Shown here one piece after another: positions 1 through 6,658 of a DNA stretch of 8,839 nucleotides. Under the pieces are notes generated by a model. That model was given only the letters and a program-made list of their open reading frames with translations, searched no databases and was not told the origin of the DNA. The stretch is from CAVZLD01 sp964522605 (GTDB lineage Bacteria > Planctomycetota > Planctomycetia > Pirellulales > Pirellulaceae). The stretch is from the NCBI GenBank assembly GCA_964522605.1, contig CAZFWV010000289.1, forward strand, positions 1-8,839, in the 5' to 3' direction. Each line of letters starts with the position of its first letter. The stretch's first letter is position 1. A program made the translations under genes and the position numbers.

Positions 1-12
1 GTGATCCTACAC

Positions 13-18
13 TATAAT
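13..18 (+). promoter_or_regulatory. Possible -10 hexamer
   Basis: A perfect TATAAT lies at 13-18, upstream of the inverted repeat and about 210 bp before the first gene on this strand. The matching -35 region would fall before the window, so it cannot be tested. If real, it would give a long leader for the 228-590 gene that includes the whole inverted repeat. A single hexamer is weak evidence and this may be chance. Confidence 0.15.
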
Positions 19-28
19 GACTCAGATC

Positions 29-128
29 TGTCTCAAAACTGTAGGCCGACTTGCCTCAAGTCGGCGAGCATGCCGGAATTGCCGACGTGAGACAAGTCGG
101 CCTACGTTGCCAGTGGCGTTTTGAGACA
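29..128. repeat. Nested intergenic inverted repeat (REP/MITE-like)
   Basis: Two sets of perfect inverted arms enclose one another. The outer arms are 11 bp (TGTCTCAAAAC at 29-39 and GTTTTGAGACA at 118-128). The inner arms are 13 bp (GTAGGCCGACTTG at 41-53 and CAAGTCGGCCTAC at 93-105). The left inner arm also forms its own hairpin, GCCGACTTG (45-53) with CAAGTCGGC (57-65) around a 3-base loop, and the right half forms a weaker one (GCCGAC 81-86 with GTCGGC 96-101). TGAGACAAG also recurs directly at 88-96/122-130 in near-identical form. The whole can fold as a long stem or as a branched pair of hairpins. From memory, GTAGGCCGACTTG-type palindromes recur between genes in planctomycete genomes; copy number cannot be checked here. 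It lacks a terminal T-run, so it is not a typical intrinsic terminator. A non-autonomous mobile repeat is the likeliest reading. Confidence 0.8.
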
Positions 129-227
129 AGGCCTAGCTTTCGAGAGAGCTTTGCGTCCTTTTGACGGCATCGGCTGGGGACCTGCTGAAGCCGACGCCGC
201 TCGATCAAGATTAATGAGGAACCGACC

Positions 228-590
228 ATGCTTCATCGTGACCGTCGCTGGTGCGTTCATGCGGCCGTCGATGTGGATGATCTAGCAGAAAAGCTGACGA
301 ACTTCACTTGGGCGACTTGCCAGGCGTTTCAGCTGAATGATTATCTCTTTCTGAACGATTCAACGAGTCGGGATGACGTACAGCAGTACGTGATTCTTCA
401 GCAGCTGTCGGATGGGAGTTATACGGAAATCGAGACGCTCGCTCCCGGCGCTTCCACTGCTGCGCGAATTCTCGAGCAACTTCATCGTGTCGTTGCGGGC
501 GAATTCGATATGCCGGATGACCGAGCAGAACGAGTATCCGTGACCGTCGAGAAACCAGAGCAACACGGTATCTGTGATGCATGTCGTTAG
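228..590 (+). CDS. Small protein of unknown function, 120 aa
   Basis: I do not recognise this protein securely. The ATG at 228 has a strong ribosome binding site, GAGGA at 216-220, 7 bases upstream, which supports both the gene and the start. It has no signal peptide or membrane segment and is predicted cytoplasmic and acidic. Residues about 15-70 look like a compact alpha/beta domain: a helix rich in DDLAEKL, a TWATCQAF stretch, the hydrophobic strand YLFLND, and then a QQYVILQ strand. Residues 75-95 (STAARILEQLHRVVAGEFD) look like an amphipathic helix. The tail has a PEQHGICDACR end with a CxxC pair that could bind metal, although only one pair is present. The pattern (a strand with 'FLND', then 'GEFD', then a C-terminal PEQHG..C..C) resembles small conserved proteins I associate with planctomycetes, but I cannot name a family. 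The gene stands alone, with a repeat upstream and no gene for about 400 bp downstream. Confidence 0.75.
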   Translation: MLHRDRRWCVHAAVDVDDLAEKLTNFTWATCQAFQLNDYLFLNDSTSRDDVQQYVILQQLSDGSYTEIETLAPGASTAARILEQLHRVVAGEFDMPDDRAERVSVTVEKPEQHGICDACR

Positions 591-767
591 GTGATCGGGT
601 ATCCATGTTGTGCTGCAGATGGTTGCCGCAGATCCCGATGTGCGAGGGACTCCAACCTACTGTTGTAAGCACGTTCGATGAATCATCTCCTACCATTCCG
701 ACCTGGTTTCGTCTGACGTTTCCGAGTGAGTGCCAGCGCGTTCAGGTTGGAATGAAGCAAGAGAAGT

Positions 768-872
768 AACCACGGATTCGACGGAGGAGACGGATCGCCA
801 CGGACAGATCCGCGGACATCCGTTTCATCCGTTCGATCCGCGGTTCCTCTTCCCGATCCTTCGGTTCGGCTC
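768..872. repeat. Degenerate CGGAT/ATCCG intergenic repeat
   Basis: A run of short related units appears in both orientations: CACGGATTCGACGG (771-784), ACGGATCGCCACGGA from 790, then ATCCGCGGACATCCG, ATCCGTTCG and ATCCGCGG up to about 843. The ends form an imperfect inverted repeat: 768-785 matches the reverse complement of 828-845 at 14 of 18 positions. Short ATCC/TTCGG echoes continue to about 872. The pattern resembles the widespread '(A)ACGGAT...ATCCGCGGTT' intergenic repeats of planctomycetes and some other phyla, which I recall rather than can verify. It codes for nothing plausible. It may be a decayed palindromic or non-autonomous element, or may act in the transcript as a hairpin. 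Confidence 0.6.
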
Positions 873-990
873 GATTTGTGCGTAACAACCGAGGCGATTT
901 GCCCAGTTTGTTATGCTGCCGATGCTTGCAATCCAAGATGTCGCGCAGTCAGGCGGAACGCGGCAAACAGGTAATTGATCGATGCGAGAT

Positions 991-996
991 GGAGAG
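991..996 (+). promoter_or_regulatory. Ribosome binding site deciding the ATG 1005 start
   Basis: GGAGAG sits 8 bases before ATG 1005. The frame is also open from a TTG at 975, but that codon has no purine-rich site at a suitable distance and would add ten charged residues (including DARWRAR) in front of the signal peptide. ATG 1005 is therefore preferred. Confidence 0.6.
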
Positions 997-1004
997 CGAG
1001 ACTG

Positions 1005-2609
1005 ATGTTGAATCATTTCAATGGGCGTGTGCCATATGGTTCTATTTTCTGGGGCATTGTAGCGGCGGCGTGTCTTTCCTGCTCGAACTCGCTCCCAATC
1101 ACATCGGGACAGCAGGGAGATGGTCCGCGTCTTGGGATGAACCTGAATGGGCCGGCGGACTGGAACACGGAACTGCCCTTTGTCGACGTCTTTCGACTGT
1201 CGCGGTCGTGGATTAGTCAAAAGAAAGGTCTTCCGTGGGGCCAAGGGCCGCAATTGGAAATCGACGAACGCGGATGGGTAAAATCGCTGCAGCCCGACTG
1301 CTGGGCAGAGACACTGATGTGCACGATCGAAGGAGGTCACTACCCGAGCGGGCGTTATACCGTTCTGTACGATGGGCAGGGAACGCTGGATTTCTCGGGT
1401 GCCGCGCAAGTCATTGATAAGGCACCCGGACGAATGTCGATCGATGTCGATTCGTCCAAGGGCGCGATCTTCCTGCAATTAATCGAAACGCAGCCGGACG
1501 ATTATCTTCGCAATATCCGCGTCATCATGCCCGGGTTCGAGCAGACTTATCAGCAAGAGCCGTTTCACCCCGACTTCTTGAAGCGGTGGCGCGGCATCGC
1601 CTGTTTCCGCTTTATGGACTGGATGCATACGAACGGATCAACGATTCGAACTTGGGCCGATCGGCCGCGAGTCGATCACGCGACATTCTGCGAAAAGGGA
1701 GTTGCGACCGAGTGGATGGTCGAACTGTGCAACCGCCAACGTGCTGATGCGTGGTTCTGTATGCCGCATCTGGCGGACGATGATTATGTTCGTCGTTTTG
1801 CGGAGCTCGTTAAGCAACAGCTGGATCCTAAGCTGAAGGTTTATGTTGAGTATTCCAACGAAGTGTGGAACAGTCAGTTTCCCCAGACTCGTTATAGTTG
1901 GGAACAAGCCAAGCAACTGGGACTTGGTCCGGCGGAGCGTCCATGGGAAGGTGGCGGAATGTATTACGCTCAACGATCCGTCGAAATCTTCAAGATCTGG
2001 GAAGAAGTCTTTGGGGGGACAGATCGCTTGGTACGCGTCCTGGCCTGGCAATCCGGTAACACATGGTGGATGAACGAGATCGTGCTCCCCTATCAGGATG
2101 CGTATCAGCAGGCCGATGTGCTGGCGATTGCCCCTTATCTGGGGATGAACGTGCCGGCGAATGGTCAAGAGTTGACCGCGGACGTCGTCGCAACTTGGTC
2201 CGTGGATCGTGTGCTTGATCACTTGCAGGAGGAGGCTCTTCCCAAAGCGATTCAGGCCATTCAAGCGACGAAGCAGACGGCAGATAAATACGGTCTGACG
2301 CTGGTGGCCTACGAAGGGGGACAGCACATGGTCGGCGTGGGTGGGGGCGAAAACAACGAGGCGATGACCGAGCTTTTCCAAGCGGCCAATGTCCATCCAC
2401 GGATCGGTGAGATCTACGACCAGTATTATTCGGCCTGGACGCAGGCAGGCGGTGGTCTATTCTGCTATTTCGCGTCCGTTGGTCGCTGGAGTAAATGGGG
2501 CAGTTGGGGCATCCTGCAGTATTTCGACGAGGAACCGGAGCGGGCGCCGAAGTTCATGGCGACCATGCGATGGGCTCGTGCTTGCGGTCAGCCGGTCAAC
2601 GTTCCCTGA
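1005..2609 (+). CDS. Exported GH-A-like TIM-barrel protein, probable lipoprotein
   Basis: A 534-aa protein predicted to be exported and to act on carbohydrate outside the cytoplasm; the substrate is unknown. The N-terminus has a basic start (R8), a hydrophobic core (IFWGIVAAA, 14-22) and Cys23, giving VAAAC, a weak but plausible lipobox followed by the Ser/Gly/Gln-rich linker expected of a lipoprotein. The mature part begins with LGMNLNG (43-49), a motif typical of the first barrel strand. It continues through a beta-rich insert (about 90-185) that may be an embedded sandwich domain, then FRFMDWMHTN (201-210). Residues KVYVEYSNEVWN carry an Asn-Glu pair with Glu286 in the position of a clan GH-A acid/base. 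VAYEGGQHM carries Glu437, a candidate nucleophile at the end of a late strand. The aromatic-rich C-terminus (about 460-505) fits the last barrel units. Databases often label such proteins 'cellulose-binding'; I cannot assign a numbered GH family. It is a single gene followed by a 235-bp gap and a convergent gene. Confidence 0.85.
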   Translation: MLNHFNGRVPYGSIFWGIVAAACLSCSNSLPITSGQQGDGPRLGMNLNGPADWNTELPFVDVFRLSRSWISQKKGLPWGQGPQLEIDERGWVKSLQPDCWAETLMCTIEGGHYPSGRYTVLYDGQGTLDFSGAAQVIDKAPGRMSIDVDSSKGAIFLQLIETQPDDYLRNIRVIMPGFEQTYQQEPFHPDFLKRWRGIACFRFMDWMHTNGSTIRTWADRPRVDHATFCEKGVATEWMVELCNRQRADAWFCMPHLADDDYVRRFAELVKQQLDPKLKVYVEYSNEVWNSQFPQTRYSWEQAKQLGLGPAERPWEGGGMYYAQRSVEIFKIWEEVFGGTDRLVRVLAWQSGNTWWMNEIVLPYQDAYQQADVLAIAPYLGMNVPANGQELTADVVATWSVDRVLDHLQEEALPKAIQAIQATKQTADKYGLTLVAYEGGQHMVGVGGGENNEAMTELFQAANVHPRIGEIYDQYYSAWTQAGGGLFCYFASVGRWSKWGSWGILQYFDEEPERAPKFMATMRWARACGQPVNVP

Positions 2610-2844
2610 GTCGAGGCACGCTCTTCGAGTTCGTGCGAATTGCCATGAATCCTGTTCGGAGACTCAGGAAAACCACTACGCAAAAGGCAAAAGCTGCACG
2701 ACGTCCTCCAGGGGCGGCAGCCATTCCGTATTGGTCTTGCCCGAGTTCCGGAGCAGATGCCACGGTTCATCCGGGTGAGTTGGGCCGACGTAGGGAAAAT
2801 GAGCCGGAGAACGCTTTCCTAAACGAGTAAGCGGCGATCGACCG

Positions 2845-3531
2845 TCAGTTCGCCGAAACCGAGCGTCCGTTGTCTGCGGGGCCCAGTTCCAAGAGTGTTT
2901 TGCTTGCCCGCTTTACCCATTGGGTTGGATTGGGATACGCTGCTGCCCCAGAGCCAAAGCAGCTTTCCAGCATGTCCGTGTGAATCACACCGGGATTGAA
3001 AGCGACGGCTGCCATCCCGTGAGGCAGTTCATCAGCGAGCGCCTTGGTCAAACCTTCAATCGCCCACTTGGAAGCGCAGTACGGCGCGACTTCCGGTGAA
3101 GTCGTGCGTCCCCAGGTCGAGCTGAAGTTCACGATGATCCCGCTGCTTCGCTTAACCATTGCCGGGATGAACGCACGCAGAACGTGAAACGTCCCGTTCA
3201 CGTTCGTATTCATCAACGTGTGGAATTCGTCCACCGGCACATCCCACAAGCAGCGATTTCCATTGATTACGGCGGCGTTATTGATCAACAGATCCGGCGC
3301 ACCGAAGGAATTCAGCAGGTCGAGCGACCAACGCTGCACAGCCGAGTCGTCAGTGACGTCGACGACGGCAAACCGGTGCGGAGCGTTGGATTGGCGATTC
3401 AAGTCGGCAACGAACTCCGGTGTACGCGAGCACCCCGCGACCCGGTGGCCAAGCCGTATGAATTCCTCCGTCATGGCTCGTCCAAGACCTCGGCCCACTC
3501 CCGTGATCACAATCGTCCGGTGTTCTTTCAT
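2845..3531 (-). CDS. Short-chain dehydrogenase/reductase (SDR)
   Basis: A 228-aa classical SDR, a cytoplasmic NAD(P)-dependent oxidoreductase for an alcohol/ketone pair; the substrate cannot be read from sequence. The coenzyme fold opens with TGVGRGLG (10-17), matching TGxxxGxG. Arg36 after the second strand (CSRT) hints at NADP preference. Asp58 (VVDVTD) and NNAAV (84-88) are the usual adenine-binding and structural motifs. The catalytic tetrad is complete: Asn110 (NVNG), Ser138 (NFSST), Tyr151 and Lys155 (YCASK). NPGVIHTDML follows, the usual substrate/cofactor loop. Length is close to the shorter end of the family. The protein ends soon after GPADNGRS, which resembles the usual C-terminus, so I see no truncation. 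ATG 3531 has only a modest AAGAGA site upstream. It lies 112 bp downstream of the G1P dehydrogenase gene on the same strand, so cotranscription is possible but not shown. Confidence 0.93.
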   Translation of the reverse strand: MKEHRTIVITGVGRGLGRAMTEEFIRLGHRVAGCSRTPEFVADLNRQSNAPHRFAVVDVTDDSAVQRWSLDLLNSFGAPDLLINNAAVINGNRCLWDVPVDEFHTLMNTNVNGTFHVLRAFIPAMVKRSSGIIVNFSSTWGRTTSPEVAPYCASKWAIEGLTKALADELPHGMAAVAFNPGVIHTDMLESCFGSGAAAYPNPTQWVKRASKTLLELGPADNGRSVSAN

Positions 3532-3643
3532 GTGCGTCTCTTGTCGGTTGCTTTCTAGATGCGGCCACGAAAATCAGTTTTGAAATGCGCTCTAGTGTAG
3601 TCAGACTTTATCTTCCGGAAACACGTCCCTCATGCTGGCCGCC

Positions 3644-5044
3644 TCAGAAGGCTCTCGGTGTGGAGTCCTTCAGGATGGATGGCAGTAACCCGGTTCTCAC
3701 AAGGAGATCGAGGATCGTAAATCGGCGACGAATATGATACGCCAGGTAGTGGCTTCTGCGAAGCTGTTCCTTCGTGATGCCGATCTGTTGTGATTCTGTA
3801 GGACAACCGGCCGCCGTCAGTCGACTGAGGATCTTCGCTCTGGGCATCAGCGGCTTGAAAGCGGTTGTAGGGGAGCTTCGCCCTCCCGGTTCTGAAATGC
3901 GCTCGAAATGAGATTCAAGACGAATTCGCAGTTGCGGCCAGACGACCTGTAAACGATTGAGTTGATCTCGAAGTTGCATCGACGAGACGTACTTTGCGCG
4001 AGTTTCTTCAAGAGCCTTATCTCGGATGGCAGGAATCTCCAATCGTCGACGAATTTGTTCCTCGACGATTGGAAGGTCCGGCCAATTCGCAGACACGGTG
4101 TTGACATCCAGCGTGGTGAAGTCCTGCAGCAAGAGCTTTTCATAGAGCGCCGCTGAGGCAAGCGTGCCGATGCCGACCTGGAAGCCGTGCGACGGGGGAT
4201 CGAGTTGGTCGGCTGGGCGCTGCATGTCCCAGAGATGACTGAACTGGTGCTCGGCTCCCGAAGCAGGACGGCTGGTGCTGGCATGCTGCATCGCAAATCC
4301 ACTCATCAGCAGACCTGCCGTCAGGCATCGAATGGTCTTCGAGTTGCCCCGGCGGATACCGTCTGGATCCTCAAGCCAGCGATTCAGGTGGTTATGGATC
4401 ATCTGCCAACTCGTCGCGTCGATCGGTTCGACGCCCAGCGCATCGGCAACGATCCAGTCCGCACCTGCAACGGTTTTTGCCAGCAGGTCTGCATATCCAG
4501 ATGCGTTCATTCCCGGCGGAGCGGCCTCCATTACTTCCAGGTCGGCAAGAATGCCAGTCGGGGCGGGGCAGGAAAATGTTTGCTTGGAACCGAGGTGCGT
4601 GATCGAAGCGCCAAAAGCAGCGTATCCGTCCATTGAAGCGGCCGTTGCGACGATCAGGTACGGCCGACCAACACGATGCGAGGCGAGTTTTGTTAGATCG
4701 TTGATCGTGCCGGATCCGACGGCGACGGCGAACGCATTCTGTTGCCTGAGCGCCGTTTCGATCGTCTGAACGTGGCCCGACTCGGCTCGTAGACGGGGTT
4801 CATCGAAGACCAGGGGTTGCGTGCAAACATGTCCTGCGGCAGAAAAACTTCTCAGGACGTCGGACCCGGCTGCGGCCAACGTGTTCGTGTCGGCGATGAG
4901 CATCATCGGCACGGAGCCAAACAAGTGTTTAAATGCGCTCGCAGCCTGATGGCGTGCTCCATGCTCAACGAGCACGAAGCGAGTCTGGCTTACACTCCGC
5001 AATGCCCTGCGAATGAGCTGGTCTTCTTCCTGTGTCTGCATCAC
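3644..5044 (-). CDS. sn-Glycerol-1-phosphate dehydrogenase, AraM/EgsA family
   Basis: A 466-aa iron-type dehydrogenase-fold protein. The family reduces dihydroxyacetone phosphate to sn-glycerol 1-phosphate with NAD(P)H; in archaea this makes the lipid backbone, and Bacillus AraM lies in the arabinose operon. Visible motifs are GSGTINDLTK (110-119), the dinucleotide pyrophosphate-binding loop; TAASMDGYAA (134-143), the hallmark of this branch; and SGYADLLAK (182-190), AEHQFSH (264-270) and SHG (285-287). Asp186, His266 and His286 are the expected metal ligands, so the active site looks intact. The C-terminal helical region (about 396-456), ending RFTILDLLVRTGLL, is family-like. At 466 residues it is longer than the roughly 400 of AraM. 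The GTG at 5044 is chosen because AAGGA (5053-5057) lies 8 bases from it; the adjacent ATG at 5041 is the alternative. Physiological substrate may instead be another polyol phosphate. It is transcribed away from the Gfo/Idh/MocA gene. Confidence 0.9.
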   Translation of the reverse strand: MMQTQEEDQLIRRALRSVSQTRFVLVEHGARHQAASAFKHLFGSVPMMLIADTNTLAAAGSDVLRSFSAAGHVCTQPLVFDEPRLRAESGHVQTIETALRQQNAFAVAVGSGTINDLTKLASHRVGRPYLIVATAASMDGYAAFGASITHLGSKQTFSCPAPTGILADLEVMEAAPPGMNASGYADLLAKTVAGADWIVADALGVEPIDATSWQMIHNHLNRWLEDPDGIRRGNSKTIRCLTAGLLMSGFAMQHASTSRPASGAEHQFSHLWDMQRPADQLDPPSHGFQVGIGTLASAALYEKLLLQDFTTLDVNTVSANWPDLPIVEEQIRRRLEIPAIRDKALEETRAKYVSSMQLRDQLNRLQVVWPQLRIRLESHFERISEPGGRSSPTTAFKPLMPRAKILSRLTAAGCPTESQQIGITKEQLRRSHYLAYHIRRRFTILDLLVRTGLLPSILKDSTPRAF

Positions 5045-5052
5045 AGAACGAA

Positions 5053-5057
5053 TCCTT
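5053..5057 (-). promoter_or_regulatory. Ribosome binding site for the GTG 5044 start
   Basis: On the minus strand this reads AAGGA, within GGAAGGATT. It is 8 bases from GTG 5044 and 11 from the adjacent ATG 5041, so the spacing slightly favours GTG; both codons may be used. Confidence 0.5.
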
Positions 5058-5103
5058 CCGTCTTCAACATGTGCATACTGTCCAGGTCGCTCTCTGCCTG
5101 CTA

Positions 5104-5128
5104 CGATCTTGCGTCACTCACAAGATCG
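5104..5128. promoter_or_regulatory. Perfect 8-bp dyad in divergent intergenic region (possible operator)
   Basis: CGATCTTG (5104-5111) and CAAGATCG (5121-5128) are exact inverted copies separated by 9 bases. The dyad lies 60-84 bases upstream of the G1P dehydrogenase start and about 200 bases upstream of the Gfo/Idh/MocA start. A 25-bp overall span fits a dimeric regulator binding on adjacent helical turns. There is no T-run, so an intrinsic terminator is unlikely. GATAAT at 5138-5143 nearby could be a plus-strand -10, but lacks a good -35. No regulator gene is in the window. Confidence 0.3.
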
Positions 5129-5331
5129 GAGTTCGTGGATAATGGAGAACGCGGTCGGGGAAAAATCGACAAATCACCGGCGGCAGGTGGTATTGGAGGC
5201 GGTTCGGTCCTGATTTTTCAAGAGGTGTACTTGCTTCCAGCGGACCGGCTATGCGATCCTGGCGGTTGTGCGCTCCGAGTACTGACTTGGCGATGGTATG
5301 GTTGGGATGATTCCGCAGCAGGAGAACGGTC

Positions 5332-6609
5332 ATGAACACGACGCGACGAGCCTTTCTTGAATCAATTGCCGCTGGGACCTTGGCAATGACATCTCCGGTT
5401 GCTGCGGGGGAACCCGAAAAGAAAACTTCGATTGGCTTGATCGGTGCTGGTGGCTACGGAATGGTGGACGCTCGCGCTGCGCTCAAGGTGGGTGGCGTGC
5501 AGATTGTTGGTGTGTGTGACGTGGACAGCGAGCATCTCCGAGGTGCCGCCGATGAATTGGAAAAGTTGCAGGGCCAACGACCGCGGGAATTCAAGCTCTA
5601 TCAGGAATTGCTCGACTTGCCGGGTTTGGAAGCCGTCATTATTGCGTCACCACCACAATGGCATGCCCTTCAGTTGATCGCTGCTGTGGAGAAGGGTCTG
5701 GATGTCTACTGTGAAAAGCCGGTTGCTTACGACATTCGCGAAGGACAGGCGATGGTGGCGGCGGTCGGACGCACGAATCGCGTCGTGCAGATCGGTTTCC
5801 AACGTAGGCAAAGTAAAGCGTTCCAGGAAGTGAAGCAGTTCATCCAATCCGGCGAAGCGGGTCGGATCGTGCAGGCCGACGTGCAGATCCATTACCGGGC
5901 GGGAACGAAGGACCCTGCACCTGTCGAGCCACCGAAGTCTCTGGACTGGGATCTATGGTGTGGTCCGGCTCCATTGATTCCGTACAGCCCGCAAGTTGGA
6001 CATCGTGATTGGCGGTTAGAGCAGACGACCGGTCATGGTCATCTCGTGGATTGGGGCATCCACAACATCGATGCCGTGCGGCAGATTCTCGAGCTGGGGA
6101 TGCCGCGTCGAATTACCGCCGATGGGGGCATCTATCGGTATGGAGGCATCATCACGACGCCGGACTCGCTCACGGTCCACTTCGAATTCGATGATCTTCC
6201 GGTTGTCTGGCGTCACCGGCTATGGGGTGCGGCGGAATATGCGCCGGAGACGAATAACGGGATCTTTCTTTTCGGTGAAAAAGCGACGGTGTTTGCGAGT
6301 GATCAGCGCTGGGTGGTGATTCCAACAGATCCACAGGGAACGCGGCAGGAGCACGAGGCGTCGACCGACATGGGAGCGAGCCACATGGCGGATTTCCTGC
6401 AAGCGGTTCGTTCGCGTGAGGCTCCTTCCTGTACGATCGACGATGCATTTCGCTCGACCGCAACGGTGCAGCTTGGGATGATTGCCTACGAAACTCATGC
6501 GGTAGTGGAATGGGATTCCGAATCGATGTCGATTCGAGATAACTCGGCGGCTAACGCGCTGCTGAAACGCGAGTACCGCCCGCCCTGGAACCATCCCTTT
6601 CCCGCGTAA
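5332..6609 (+). CDS. Tat-exported Gfo/Idh/MocA family oxidoreductase
   Basis: A 425-aa NAD(P)-dependent oxidoreductase of the Gfo/Idh/MocA superfamily, predicted to act in the periplasm with a pre-bound nucleotide. TTRRAFLES (3-11) is a twin-arginine motif, followed by a hydrophobic segment and SPVAAG, a likely cleavage region near residue 25. The Rossmann domain (about 33-150) contains GAGGYG (38-43), matching GxGxxG, and CEKPVAYD (127-134) with the conserved Lys129 of the EKP motif. The C-terminal alpha/beta domain contains the WDLWCGPAP stretch (206-214) typical of exported members, and HLVDWGIHNID (237-247), where Asp240, His244 and Asp247 are candidate catalytic residues. Length is normal. 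ATG 5332 has a strong AGGAG (5320-5324), 7 bases away. The substrate is probably a sugar, inositol or glycoside, which I cannot specify. Some Tat-exported relatives are NAD-dependent glycosidases (GH109), an alternative here. It is convergent with the last gene, with 49 bp between stops. Confidence 0.93.
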   Translation: MNTTRRAFLESIAAGTLAMTSPVAAGEPEKKTSIGLIGAGGYGMVDARAALKVGGVQIVGVCDVDSEHLRGAADELEKLQGQRPREFKLYQELLDLPGLEAVIIASPPQWHALQLIAAVEKGLDVYCEKPVAYDIREGQAMVAAVGRTNRVVQIGFQRRQSKAFQEVKQFIQSGEAGRIVQADVQIHYRAGTKDPAPVEPPKSLDWDLWCGPAPLIPYSPQVGHRDWRLEQTTGHGHLVDWGIHNIDAVRQILELGMPRRITADGGIYRYGGIITTPDSLTVHFEFDDLPVVWRHRLWGAAEYAPETNNGIFLFGEKATVFASDQRWVVIPTDPQGTRQEHEASTDMGASHMADFLQAVRSREAPSCTIDDAFRSTATVQLGMIAYETHAVVEWDSESMSIRDNSAANALLKREYRPPWNHPFPA

Positions 6610-6658
6610 ACGTTTCTTTTGACCGAGGCAAGAATTCTGCACAAGTCGGAACGACTCA

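Larger units (their letters stand above)
591..1004. other. Gene-poor intergenic region
   Basis: This 414-bp stretch separates the small unknown gene from the exported glycosidase-like gene. Bases 591-767 hold a 62-codon open frame (581-769) that I do not accept as a gene. Bases 768-872 hold a degenerate repeat listed separately. Bases 873-1004 are the presumed promoter and leader of the downstream gene; I see no convincing -35/-10 pair in them. TATGCT at 912-917, preceded by TG, is the best extended -10 candidate but has no matching -35. Confidence 0.6.

Noticed and set aside
581..769. 62-codon plus-strand open frame overlapping the end of the 228-590 gene
   Set aside because: It has no ribosome binding site of its own beyond the overlap, a low-complexity-free but unfamiliar composition, and no recognisable motif. 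It is short enough to occur by chance, though translational coupling cannot be excluded.
825..1478. 217-codon minus-strand open frame
   Set aside because: It lies antisense to the exported GH-A-like gene and a repeat region. The product is Arg/Pro/Ser-rich without domains, as expected of a shadow frame in GC-rich DNA.
1638..2396. 252-codon minus-strand open frame
   Set aside because: It is fully antisense to the well-supported TIM-barrel coding sequence and has no recognisable motif.
2610..2844. Possible gene or terminator in the gap between the convergent GH-A-like and SDR genes
   Set aside because: The open frames there (such as 2495-2830) are extensions of shadow frames with no start signal or domain. 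I found no stable hairpin followed by a T-run.
3532..3643. Separate promoter for the SDR gene
   Set aside because: TACACT and GATAAA hexamers occur on the minus strand, but neither has a matching -35 at 16-18 bases. Cotranscription with the upstream gene is equally likely.
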